Of a DNA stretch of 64,000 bases, positions 17,993-27,057 are shown one piece after another. The notes beneath the pieces were generated by a model. That model worked only from the letters and a program-made list of their open reading frames with translations. It did no database searches and was not told where the DNA came from. The DNA is from CAVTGO01 sp963734275 (GTDB lineage Bacteria; Actinomycetota; UBA4738; HRBIN12), in assembly GCA_963734275.1 (NCBI GenBank), contig CAVTGO010000018.1:248001-312000 (forward strand), written 5' to 3'. The translations under genes were made by a program, and so were the position numbers. Each line of letters begins with the position of its first letter. Position 1 is the stretch's first letter.

Positions 17993-20182
17993 ATGAGCGG
18001 AGACCTCACGCCCGGAACCGTCGTCGGCGCCTACCGGATCGAGTCGTTCCTGGGGCGGGGCGGCATGGGGGTCGTCTACGCCGCCGAGCACATCGCGCTC
18101 GGGCGGCGGGTCGCCCTCAAAGTGGTGGCTCCGGAGCTCGTCTCGGACGTGGCGTTCCGCGATCGGTTCCTCCGCGAGGCGCGGCTCGCGGCGTCCCTCG
18201 AACACGCGAACATCATCCCCGTCCACGACGCGGGCCAGGACGGAGCCACGCTCTACCTCGCGATGCGGTTCGTGGACGGCGAGAACCTCGGCGCGATCCT
18301 CGAACGCGAGAAGCGCGTCGAGCCCGCCCGCACCCTGCGGATCCTCACGAAGGTGGCCGACGCGCTCGACGAGGCGCACCGCAACGGGCTGGTGCACCGC
18401 GACGTCAAGCCCGACAACATCCTCCTCGGGTACGGGGAGCGCGACGTCTACCTGACCGATTTCGGGCTGGTGCGCCGGCTCGACTCGCGGACACGGCTGA
18501 CGAAGACCGGCTTCATGATGGGCACGCTGAACTACATGGCGCCCGAGGTTCTCCGCGGTGAGGACATCGACGCGCGGACGGACGTCTACTCCCTCACCTG
18601 CGTGCTGTTCGAGTGCCTGGCCGGCCGACCGCCCTTCGCTCGGCCGTCCGAGCCCGCCGTCATCAGCTCCCACCTCGTGGACCCGCCGCCATCGATCTCG
18701 GCCGAACGCTCGGAGCTCCCGGGGTCGATCGACGCGGTGATCGCCCGAGGGATGGCGAAGGACCGCACGGCCCGCTTCGCGACGTGCGGAGAGCTGCTCG
18801 CCGCCGCGCGCGCCGCCCTCGAGGGGACGGGCTCCTCCGGTGGGGCGACGACCTTCGCACCCCCGCCCGCACCGCCCGACACCGGGCCGGTCCTGCGCAA
18901 GGACACGCCGCCGAACCCGGTCCCCGTCACCGACCCCGGAGGATCCATCCCTCCGCCCCCGTGGACGGGCTCCGGGCCGCAGCGCGAGGACGCCCCGTCC
19001 GGTTCGCGGACCCGGCTGCTGGCCGGAGGCGCGCTCGTGGCGCTCCTGGTGGTGGCGGCCATCCTCGTCATCCCCGGGCTCTCCGACGACGAGGAGCCCG
19101 CCGGATCCACGGGCCCTGAGCTGTCGACGGGAACCGAAGAGACGACGGGACCCGAGACGACGGGACCCGAGACGACGGGCGAGACCGGTCCGGACGGGTC
19201 GCTCCCGGCCGGTGTCGAGCTCGTGACGACCGTCGAGGGAACGCCGACGTTCATCGACGTCGACGCGGGCGCCGTCTGGGTGACCGTCGGCGAGGGCACC
19301 TTCTTCCGGGTCGACAAGGGCTCCGGGGACAAAACGTCCGTAGACGTCGGCGTCGACCCGGTCCGCACCAGCTTCACCGGCAGCGAGTTCAGCGGCGACG
19401 CCTGGGTCCTCAACCGGGGCGATGGGACGATCACGCGCGTTCCGCTCCCGGCCGGCGAGGAGCCAACCGAGACGATCCCCGTCGGCGAGGAGCCCGTCCG
19501 CGCCATCGCTCCGGACGGGACGGACGCGGTCTGGGTGACGGTTTCGGGCGAGGGGCTCCTGGTCCGGGTCGACGCCGACTCGGGCGAGACGTCGGATATC
19601 GACGTCGGCGAGAAACCGGTCGCCGTCAGCTTCAGCGACGGGGCTCTCTGGGTCGCCAACAGCGCGAGCGGCACGGTCAGCCGCGTAAGCCCGGAGGGTC
19701 TGCAGGCGGTGAAGGAGATCGAGGTCGACTCGAGCCCGAGTTCGCTCCAGCCGGCCGACGGGCTCATCTGGGTCGCCAATTCCGGAGACGATTCCGTGTC
19801 GGTCATCGACCCGGCTCTGAACGAGGTGATCACGGAGGTGCCCGTCGGCTCGGATCCCGCGGGTGTGACGAACGATCAAGCCGGCGGCGTGTGGGTCCAG
19901 AATCGAGGCGAGGAGTCGATCTCGCGGATCGACGTGGATTCCCGCGTGGCCACCACCTTCGAGGTTGGGGCGGCCCCCGTTCAGCTGACGAAGACGGGCG
20001 ACTCGCTCTGGCTCATCACCGCCGAGGGACTCTTGTTCAAGATCGAGCCGAGGACGGGCGAGATGAGCTCCCTCGAGCTTGGAGGGCTGATCCCCGTCTC
20101 GATCGCCGCCGACGTGGGCGCCGTGTGGATCGCGGCCGACGGCGGCGAGATCCTCCGCGCGCAGGCCGACGCCCTGTCCTGA
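17993..20182 (+). CDS. Membrane Ser/Thr protein kinase with extracytoplasmic beta-propeller
   Basis: Eukaryotic-type (PknB-like) kinase of 729 residues. Glycine loop LGRGGMGVVY at about 20-29, catalytic Lys43, HRDVKPDN with catalytic Asp137, DFG at 156-158 and APE in NYMAPEVL. A Pro-rich juxtamembrane stretch leads to one membrane span at about 342-363. A Thr/Gly/Glu-rich stalk (TGTEETTGPETTGPETTG) follows, then repeats of about 40 residues at about 405-725 of the type LWVANSASGTVSRV, as in YVTN/Vgb-like propellers. The outside domain is likely a ligand or cell-wall sensor in place of the PASTA repeats of PknB. Start at 17993 chosen because the preceding codons are not family-like. Confidence 0.9.
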   Translation: MSGDLTPGTVVGAYRIESFLGRGGMGVVYAAEHIALGRRVALKVVAPELVSDVAFRDRFLREARLAASLEHANIIPVHDAGQDGATLYLAMRFVDGENLGAILEREKRVEPARTLRILTKVADALDEAHRNGLVHRDVKPDNILLGYGERDVYLTDFGLVRRLDSRTRLTKTGFMMGTLNYMAPEVLRGEDIDARTDVYSLTCVLFECLAGRPPFARPSEPAVISSHLVDPPPSISAERSELPGSIDAVIARGMAKDRTARFATCGELLAAARAALEGTGSSGGATTFAPPPAPPDTGPVLRKDTPPNPVPVTDPGGSIPPPPWTGSGPQREDAPSGSRTRLLAGGALVALLVVAAILVIPGLSDDEEPAGSTGPELSTGTEETTGPETTGPETTGETGPDGSLPAGVELVTTVEGTPTFIDVDAGAVWVTVGEGTFFRVDKGSGDKTSVDVGVDPVRTSFTGSEFSGDAWVLNRGDGTITRVPLPAGEEPTETIPVGEEPVRAIAPDGTDAVWVTVSGEGLLVRVDADSGETSDIDVGEKPVAVSFSDGALWVANSASGTVSRVSPEGLQAVKEIEVDSSPSSLQPADGLIWVANSGDDSVSVIDPALNEVITEVPVGSDPAGVTNDQAGGVWVQNRGEESISRIDVDSRVATTFEVGAAPVQLTKTGDSLWLITAEGLLFKIEPRTGEMSSLELGGLIPVSIAADVGAVWIAADGGEILRAQADALS

Positions 20183-20213
20183 GCCCGGCGGGGGGCTTGT
20201 CGGGGGGCGCCCG

Positions 20214-20219
20214 TACAAT
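20214..20219 (+). promoter_or_regulatory. -10 element, leaderless start of uvrA
   Basis: TACAAT, 6 bases, then the GTG at 20226. Confidence 0.55.
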
Positions 20220-20225
20220 CGTCCT

Positions 20226-23090
20226 GTGGGCACCGAGAAGCTCGTCATCCACGGCGCCCGTGAACACAACCTCCGCAACGTCACGCTGGAGCTTCCTCGC
20301 GAGAAGCTGATCGTGTTCACGGGCCTGTCCGGCTCCGGGAAGAGCTCGCTCGCCTTCGACACGATCTACGCCGAGGGCCAGCGTCGCTACGTGGAGTCGT
20401 TGTCCTCCTATGCCCGCCAGTTCCTCGGGCAGATGGAGAAGCCCGACGTCGACTTCATCGAGGGCCTCTCGCCGGCCATCTCCATCGACCAGAAGTCCAC
20501 GTCGAAGAATCCGCGCTCCACGGTCGGGACGATCACGGAGATCTACGACTACCTGCGGGTGCTGTTCGCGCGGATCGGCCATCCCCACTGCCCGAAGTGC
20601 GGACGCCCGATCGGCCGGCAAACGCCCGACCAGATCGTGGATCAGGTGATGCAGCTGCCGGAGGGGACGCGGTTCCAGGTCCTCGCCCCGGTCGTCCGCG
20701 GCCGGAAGGGCGAGTACGAGAAGCTCCTGCAGGACCTCGCGCGCAAGGGCTTCGTGCGAGCCCGGATCGACGGCGAGGTTCGGGACCTCGCTGACCCGAT
20801 CCGGCTGCCGAAGAACTACAAGCACACGATCGAGGTGATCGTGGACCGCCTCGTCGCCAAGCCGGACATCCGGCGCCGGGTCGCCGATTCCATCGAGACC
20901 GCGCTCCAGCTCACCGAGGGGACGGCCGCGATCGCCGTCCAGACGCACGACGGCGAGGACGTCCAGACGTTCAGCCAGTCCCTCGCGTGCACGTTCGACG
21001 GCCTGTCGTTCGACGAGCTCCAGCCGCGGAACTTCTCGTTCAACTCGCCCTACGGGGCCTGTCAGACCTGCGACGGCCTGGGCACACGCCTGGAGGTGGA
21101 CGCCGAGCTCGTGATCCCCGACCCCGACCTGTCCATCGACGAGGGCGCCATCGCGCCATGGGCCGGCTCCCGCCTCGAGTATTGGTACCGGGTCCTGGCC
21201 GCCGTCGCCGAGGGCCACGGGTTCTCGACGCAGACCCCGTGGAAGAAGCTCTCGAAGAAGGCGCGCGACGTGATCCTGTGGGGTTCGGACCAGGAGATCT
21301 ACGTCAAGTACAAGAATCGCTACGGGCGCACGCGCTCGTACTGGACGACGTTCGAGGGGGTCCTGCCTGCCGTCGAGCGGCGTCATATCGAGACGGACTC
21401 GGAGAGCCAGCGCGACAAGCTGGAGCAGTTCATGCGCGAGATCCCGTGCCGGGCGTGCGGCGGCGCCCGCCTGCGTCCCGAGACGCTCGCGGTCAGCGTC
21501 GGCGGGATGAACATCGCCGATCTCACATCGCTCTCGATCCGCGAGACGCTGCGCTTCGTGGAGACGGTCGAGCTGTCCGAGCGCGAGGAGATGATCGCCG
21601 AGCGTCTCATGAAGGAGATCCGCGAACGTCTGCGGTTCCTCGTGGACGTGGGTCTGGACTACCTCACGCTGTCGCGGACCTCGGCGACCCTCGCGGGCGG
21701 TGAGGCGCAGCGGATCCGCCTGGCCACGCAGATCGGCAGCGGGCTCGTCGGCGTGCTGTACATCCTGGACGAGCCGTCGATCGGACTGCACCAGCGCGAC
21801 AACCGGCGGCTGATCGACACCCTCGTGCGCCTCCGCGACATCGGCAACACGCTCCTCGTCATCGAGCACGACGAGGCGACGATCGCGGCCGCCGACCACG
21901 TGGTCGACATCGGACCAGGCGCGGGCGCGGCGGGAGGCGAGATCGTCTACACGGGCGACCTCAAGGGCTTGCTCGAGTGCGAGGACTCGATCACGGGGGC
22001 GTTCCTCTCCGGACGTCGCATGATCCCCACCCCCGAGGTCCGCCGGACGCCGGGGGACCGGTGGTTGAAGGTGCTCGGCGCGCGCGAGCACAACCTCAAG
22101 AACGTCGACCTCGAGGTGCCGCTCGGACTGTTCGTGTGCGTGACGGGCGTGAGCGGGTCGGGCAAGTCCACCCTCGTGCAGGAGGTGCTGCTCCGCGCGT
22201 TGATGCAGAAGGTGTACCGCTCGCGCGTCCTGCCGGGCAAGCACCGGCGCATGACGGGCTGGGAGCACGTCGACAAGGTGATCGACATCGACCAGTCACC
22301 CATCGGCCGCACGCCCCGCTCCAACCCGGCCACGTACACCGGTGTGTTCGACCACGTGCGCAACCTCTTCAGCCAGGTGCCCGAGGCGCGCGTGCGCGGA
22401 TACAAGCCCGGCCGGTTCAGCTTCAACGTCCGCGGCGGACGGTGCGAGAACTGCGCCGGCGACGGGCAGATCAAGATCGAGATGCACTTCCTCCCGGACG
22501 TCTACGTGATGTGCGAGGTCTGCAAGGGCCATCGTTACAACCGCGAGACGCTGGAGGTGAAGTACAAGGGCCGCTCGATCGCCGACGTGCTCGAGATGAG
22601 CGTAGACGAGGGTCTCGCGTTCTTCCAGAACATCCCCGCGATCAAGCGGCACCTGCAGACGCTGTCGGACGTGGGGCTCGGGTACGTGAAGCTCGGGCAG
22701 CCGGCCCCCACGCTGTCGGGAGGTGAGGCGCAGCGGATCAAGCTGTCGTCGGAGCTGCAGAAGCGCGCGACCGGGCGCACGCTGTACATCCTCGACGAGC
22801 CCACGACGGGTCTGCACTTCGAGGACATCCGCAAGCTCCTGGCCGTGCTCCAGCGCCTCGTCGGCCAGGGGAACACGGTCCTCGTGATCGAACACAACCT
22901 CGACGTGGTGAAGACCGCCGACTGGATCGTCGATCTCGGTCCGGACGGCGGAGACGCCGGCGGCGAGCTCGTGGTCGCCGGCCCACCGGAGGCGGTCGCG
23001 GCGCATCCCTCCTCGTACACGGGGCGGTTCCTCGCCGAGGTCCTCGGCACGCTGCCGCTCGAGCCGCAGCTGGCAAGCCGGGACGCGTAG
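20226..23090 (+). CDS. uvrA: Excinuclease ABC subunit A
   Basis: Damage-recognition ATPase of nucleotide excision repair, 954 residues. Two ABC modules: Walker A GLSGSGKSS near the N-terminus and GVSGSGKST near residue 640, with signatures LAGGEAQR and LSGGEAQR. Zinc-finger cysteines appear as CPKC near residue 120, CQTC and CRAC in the first half, and CENC...CEVC in the second. Full length with no signs of damage. GTG start directly after a -10 hexamer. Confidence 0.98.
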   Translation: MGTEKLVIHGAREHNLRNVTLELPREKLIVFTGLSGSGKSSLAFDTIYAEGQRRYVESLSSYARQFLGQMEKPDVDFIEGLSPAISIDQKSTSKNPRSTVGTITEIYDYLRVLFARIGHPHCPKCGRPIGRQTPDQIVDQVMQLPEGTRFQVLAPVVRGRKGEYEKLLQDLARKGFVRARIDGEVRDLADPIRLPKNYKHTIEVIVDRLVAKPDIRRRVADSIETALQLTEGTAAIAVQTHDGEDVQTFSQSLACTFDGLSFDELQPRNFSFNSPYGACQTCDGLGTRLEVDAELVIPDPDLSIDEGAIAPWAGSRLEYWYRVLAAVAEGHGFSTQTPWKKLSKKARDVILWGSDQEIYVKYKNRYGRTRSYWTTFEGVLPAVERRHIETDSESQRDKLEQFMREIPCRACGGARLRPETLAVSVGGMNIADLTSLSIRETLRFVETVELSEREEMIAERLMKEIRERLRFLVDVGLDYLTLSRTSATLAGGEAQRIRLATQIGSGLVGVLYILDEPSIGLHQRDNRRLIDTLVRLRDIGNTLLVIEHDEATIAAADHVVDIGPGAGAAGGEIVYTGDLKGLLECEDSITGAFLSGRRMIPTPEVRRTPGDRWLKVLGAREHNLKNVDLEVPLGLFVCVTGVSGSGKSTLVQEVLLRALMQKVYRSRVLPGKHRRMTGWEHVDKVIDIDQSPIGRTPRSNPATYTGVFDHVRNLFSQVPEARVRGYKPGRFSFNVRGGRCENCAGDGQIKIEMHFLPDVYVMCEVCKGHRYNRETLEVKYKGRSIADVLEMSVDEGLAFFQNIPAIKRHLQTLSDVGLGYVKLGQPAPTLSGGEAQRIKLSSELQKRATGRTLYILDEPTTGLHFEDIRKLLAVLQRLVGQGNTVLVIEHNLDVVKTADWIVDLGPDGGDAGGELVVAGPPEAVAAHPSSYTGRFLAEVLGTLPLEPQLASRDA

Positions 23091-23122
23091 CGGGGTGGAA
23101 CCTCGGCGCGCCGGGAGCTTGC

Positions 23123-23128
23123 TAGGAT
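23123..23128 (+). promoter_or_regulatory. -10 element of the cupredoxin lipoprotein gene
   Basis: TAGGAT, 11 bases before the ATG at 23140, which would give a leader of only a few bases. Confidence 0.4.
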
Positions 23129-23139
23129 TGCGCCCGCCC

Positions 23140-25116
23140 ATGCCCAGGAAGCTGCTGTCGCTCGCCTTCGTCCTGGCCGTCGTCGCGGTGGCGTGCGCGG
23201 AACCGACGCGGGTCGAGGTCGAGTTCGGTTCCGGGGCGCGCTTCGTCCCGTTCGTGACGGACTCCCTGAACGACACGGGCGTCGACCCCTCGGTGGTCGT
23301 GAACGAGGAGGGGCTGCCGATCGTCGCCTACTTCGGCTTCCCGGAGGAGACGGCGGAAGGCGTCCCGCCCGCCACGCGTCCGGTCGGCGCGCCGTCCATC
23401 CCGGCCGTCCTGCTAGCGACCCCCAGCCCCGAGGGCGTGTGGACGCGGGGTGCCCTGGCGATCGAGAAGGCGATCCCGAACGTCTCGATCGCGTTCAATC
23501 CCGCGTTCGAACCCACCGTGGTCGATCTCTCCCACGACACGGTGACCGGCTTGCAGCTCGCGATCGACGGCGACGGCGGTCTCCATGCCGTATGGGGCTC
23601 GGCCGACGGACTGTTCTACGCGGAGGGATCGAGCGACCCGAACGCCACCGAGCAGGTCACGGTGCAGCAGGTGACGGATTCGCGGCCGTTCGGCCCCTCG
23701 CTCGCCCTCGATGGCTCGACCCCGTGGATCGCCTACTCCACGTCGGCCTCGTCGTCCTCCTCCGTGCAGGTCGCGACGCCCGACGGGGACGACTGGCGGA
23801 TCGAACCCGTCGCGCCCGCAGGCGGATGCGACACCTGCCGGACGGCGGTGGCCGCCACGGACGCCGGTCCCGCGGTCGCGTACACCGACGGCGGTCGGGA
23901 CGTGTGGGTGGCGACGAACGATGGTGAGAACGGCTGGGTGAGCTTCGAGGTCGGCCCGGGCGGACAGGGGCTCGCCGCGGCGGCGACGGCCGACGGCATC
24001 GCACTGACCTACTACGACGGCTCGCAGGTCGTCCTTGCCACGGGGGCACCGGCCGGGCCCTTCGAGACCGCATCGGTCGCGGACGTGGACGACGCATCCG
24101 CCACCGCCGACGGTGCCGGGACGTCGGTCGCGCTTGCGGGCGACGGGCTCGCGGTGGCGTGGCGAGACGCGGCGGAGGGGATCGTCGCGGCGAGCGGCGC
24201 CGAAGGAGCCCTCGAACCGATCGAGACTCGAGGGGAGACGGCCGAGGGCGCGTCGCCCTCGGTGGCCGCCTCGGCCGATGGGTCCACGGTCTACGTCACG
24301 TGGTACGACACCCTCGCGCAGGACCTCCTGGTCGGCGCGTACGGCGAGATCGAGGAGCTCGCGATCGCCGCCCCGAGCCCCACGCCCGGGGTCCCCGTCC
24401 AGCCCTCGTCCGCCCCGCCGAGCGGGTGCACGCCAGCCGAGGGCGGCGTCGTGACCGTCGTCGCCGAGGGCGTGGCCTTCGTCGAGGGGAGCTGCATCGA
24501 GGTGCCCGCCGGTGAGCCCTTCACGATCCAGTTCGACAACCGCGACGACGCCGCGGCGGTCGGCCAGCACAACATCCAGATCTTCCCCAGCGCGGATGAC
24601 CTCACGACCCCGCTGTTCGAGGGTGAGCTGGTCTCGGGGCCGGCGGTCCTCGACTACCAGGTAGACCCGCTCGACCCGGGCACCTACTTCTTCAACTGCG
24701 CGGTCCACCCGACGATGACCGGCAGCGTCGAGGCCGTCGACGGCGGAGGAGGGGGTACCGGCGGTGACGGGAGCACGGGTGCCACCGGCCCCGGTGGTGA
24801 GACCGGGGCGGACGGCGGCGGGGGTGGTGGCGGCGTGACGACCACCGTGACGGCCGAGGGCATCGCGTTCGACACCTCCACGATCGAGCTGCCCGCCGGC
24901 GAGAAGACGACGATCACGCTCGTGAACAACGACGCCGGCACACCGCACAACATCGCGATCTACGAAGACGACACGCAGGCCGTCGAGCTGTTCGACGGAG
25001 ACCCGCTCACGGGGCCCGGAGAGATCGACTACACGATCCCGCCGCTCGAGGCCGGTGAGTACTACTTCGTCTGCATCTTCCACTCGAACATGAGCGGCTC
25101 GGTGATCGTCTCCTAG
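23140..25116 (+). CDS. Lipoprotein with two C-terminal cupredoxin domains
   Basis: 658 residues. The signal peptide ends in a lipobox-like VAVAC. Residues of about 25-425 are beta-rich repeats with many Asp/Gly turns (VTWYDTLAQDLLVG, IAYSTSASSSS), probably a propeller. A plastocyanin-like domain follows with His (GQHNIQIF) and Cys/His/Met (FFNCAVHPTMTG). After a Gly/Thr linker of about 35 residues comes a second one with His (TPHNIAIY) and Cys/His/Met (YFVCIFHSNMSG). Both domains keep all four type I copper ligands. Electron transfer or copper handling at the cell surface is inferred; no partner gene is adjacent. Confidence 0.82.
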   Translation: MPRKLLSLAFVLAVVAVACAEPTRVEVEFGSGARFVPFVTDSLNDTGVDPSVVVNEEGLPIVAYFGFPEETAEGVPPATRPVGAPSIPAVLLATPSPEGVWTRGALAIEKAIPNVSIAFNPAFEPTVVDLSHDTVTGLQLAIDGDGGLHAVWGSADGLFYAEGSSDPNATEQVTVQQVTDSRPFGPSLALDGSTPWIAYSTSASSSSSVQVATPDGDDWRIEPVAPAGGCDTCRTAVAATDAGPAVAYTDGGRDVWVATNDGENGWVSFEVGPGGQGLAAAATADGIALTYYDGSQVVLATGAPAGPFETASVADVDDASATADGAGTSVALAGDGLAVAWRDAAEGIVAASGAEGALEPIETRGETAEGASPSVAASADGSTVYVTWYDTLAQDLLVGAYGEIEELAIAAPSPTPGVPVQPSSAPPSGCTPAEGGVVTVVAEGVAFVEGSCIEVPAGEPFTIQFDNRDDAAAVGQHNIQIFPSADDLTTPLFEGELVSGPAVLDYQVDPLDPGTYFFNCAVHPTMTGSVEAVDGGGGGTGGDGSTGATGPGGETGADGGGGGGGVTTTVTAEGIAFDTSTIELPAGEKTTITLVNNDAGTPHNIAIYEDDTQAVELFDGDPLTGPGEIDYTIPPLEAGEYYFVCIFHSNMSGSVIVS

Positions 25117-25164
25117 GCCATCCCGAGCGGCACCGCGGCTCCGGGGCCTGCCGGAAGCCCGCGA

Positions 25165-25170
25165 TACGAT
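25165..25170 (+). promoter_or_regulatory. -10 element, leaderless start of uvrC
   Basis: TACGAT, 6 bases, then the GTG at 25177. Confidence 0.55.
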
Positions 25171-25176
25171 GACCGT

Positions 25177-27057
25177 GTGAGCGTGCCCCGGCCGGAACCC
25201 GCGACGATCCCGGACGCGCCCGGCGCCTATCTGTTCCGAGACGCCGACGGGCGCGTCGTCTACGCGGGCAAGGCGCGGTCGCTGCGCAAGCGCCTCGCGA
25301 ACTACTGGGGGCGCGAGCTCCATCCGAGGACCGCGGCGATGACGGGCGCCGCCGACTCGGTCGAGTGGATCGTGGCCTCCACCGAGGTCGACGCCCTGAT
25401 GCTCGAGTACAACCTGATCCAGGAGCACCGGCCGAGGTTCAACATCCGGTTCCGCGACGACAAGTCCTACCCCTACCTCGCCCTGACGGTGGGGGAGCGA
25501 TGGCCCCGGGCGCAGGTGCTTCGCGGGGCGAAGCGGAAGAACGTCCGGTACTTCGGACCCTTCGGCCACGCCTACGCCATCCGCGAAACCCTCGACGCCC
25601 TCACCCGGGTCTTCCCGGTCCGGACCTGCTCGAACGCGTTCTTCGACCAACGGGCCCGGGCACGCCGTCCGTGCCTGTACTACGACATCGGGCGCTGCGC
25701 CGGTCCGTGCGTCCCGGAGGCCACCGGCGTCACGGAGGAGTCCTACCGAGGGCACGTGGACGCGCTCGCCGACTTCCTCTCCGGGAACGAGCGGCCCGTG
25801 CTCCAGCGCCTCGAGCGCGAGATGCATGGTGCCTCGGACCGCCGGGAGTACGAGCTCGCCGCCAAGCTCCGCGACCAGCTGACCGCGGCCCGCCGGGCGC
25901 TGGAGAACCAGGAGATGGTCCTCACGCAACCGGAGGACCTGGACGTCGTCGGCCTGGTCGAGGACGACCTCGAGGCGGCGTTCCAGGTGTTCTTCGTGCG
26001 CAAGGGCCGCGTGATGGGCCGAAAGGGGTGGGTCGTGGATCGCGTGGAGGAGCTCGACCGTGCCCAGCTGGTGGCGTCCTTCGTGCGTGAGCTCTACATG
26101 GAGCGCCCCGAGGTGCCCCCCCGGGTCCTGGTCCCCGCGCTCCCGGACGACGCCGATCTGCTCGCCGAGTGGCTCCAGGCCCGGCGCGGCGGGCCGGTAC
26201 GCTTCGCGATCCCGGCGCGGGGGGCCAAACGCAAGCTCATGGAGACCGTGACGCAGAACGCCCGCGACCACTTCCAGCGCCACAAGCTCCGGCGGGCGTC
26301 GGACTTCGGTGCCAGGTCGCGAGCCCTCACGGAGCTCGGAGCCGTGCTCGGGCTCCAGCAGGCCCCCCTGCGGATCGAGTGCTACGACATCTCGAACCTC
26401 GGACCGACGGATACGGTCGGCTCGATGGTCGTCTTCGAGGACGGACTGCCGAAGCGCTCCGACTACCGCCGGTTCCAGATCAAAGGGGTACCCGGCCAGG
26501 ACGACTTCGCCAGCATGGAAGAGGTGCTCCGCCGCCGGTTCGCGCGCCTGACCCGCGACGCAGAGGAGCCCGACACGCGCCGGCGCAGGTTCGCGTACCC
26601 ACCGGCCCTGATCGTCGTGGACGGCGGACGCGGCCAGCTCGCCGTGGCGACCGGCGTCCTCGCCGACGCCGGCCTGCACATCCCCGCGATCGGCCTGGCG
26701 AAGCGGCTCGAGGAGATCTACATGCCGGACCGACCCGAACCGCTGCGCATCCCGCGGGGGTCCGAGGCGCTGTTCGTCCTGCAGCACCTGCGCGACGAGG
26801 CGCACCGGTTCGCGGTCACGTACCACCGGCAGAAGCGCGAGCGCCGGGCGCTCGCGTCGCCGCTGGACGACGTGCCGGGCGTTGGGCCGAGCCGGAAGAA
26901 GGCGCTGCTGAAGCGGTTCGGCTCGCTCGCGCGGCTGTCCCGCTCCACGGTGGAGGACATCGCCTCCACCCCGGGCATCGGACCCGAGCTCGCGCGCGCG
27001 ATCCACGAGCGGCTGACGACCTCCGAGCTCGCCGGGGCCCGCCGGGAGAGCGCGTGA
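25177..27057 (+). CDS. uvrC: Excinuclease ABC subunit C
   Basis: Dual-incision nuclease of nucleotide excision repair, 626 residues. GIY-YIG nuclease at about 10-90 (PGAYLFRDADGRVVYAGKA), a Cys-containing segment (CLYYDIGRCAGPC), a UVR motif near 205-240, an RNase H-like endonuclease domain (IECYDISN...VDGGRGQL) and a C-terminal double helix-hairpin-helix (DDVPGVGPSRKKALLKRFGS). Four-base GTGA overlap with rapZ shows an operon, the conserved actinobacterial uvrC-rapZ pair. Confidence 0.98.
   Translation: MSVPRPEPATIPDAPGAYLFRDADGRVVYAGKARSLRKRLANYWGRELHPRTAAMTGAADSVEWIVASTEVDALMLEYNLIQEHRPRFNIRFRDDKSYPYLALTVGERWPRAQVLRGAKRKNVRYFGPFGHAYAIRETLDALTRVFPVRTCSNAFFDQRARARRPCLYYDIGRCAGPCVPEATGVTEESYRGHVDALADFLSGNERPVLQRLEREMHGASDRREYELAAKLRDQLTAARRALENQEMVLTQPEDLDVVGLVEDDLEAAFQVFFVRKGRVMGRKGWVVDRVEELDRAQLVASFVRELYMERPEVPPRVLVPALPDDADLLAEWLQARRGGPVRFAIPARGAKRKLMETVTQNARDHFQRHKLRRASDFGARSRALTELGAVLGLQQAPLRIECYDISNLGPTDTVGSMVVFEDGLPKRSDYRRFQIKGVPGQDDFASMEEVLRRRFARLTRDAEEPDTRRRRFAYPPALIVVDGGRGQLAVATGVLADAGLHIPAIGLAKRLEEIYMPDRPEPLRIPRGSEALFVLQHLRDEAHRFAVTYHRQKRERRALASPLDDVPGVGPSRKKALLKRFGSLARLSRSTVEDIASTPGIGPELARAIHERLTTSELAGARRESA

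Noticed and set aside
23413..27006. Open frame of nearly 1200 codons on the minus strand
   Set aside because: Lies opposite the cupredoxin gene and uvrC, which have clear family motifs; the frame has Arg/Asp/His-rich composition typical of antisense frames in GC-rich DNA.
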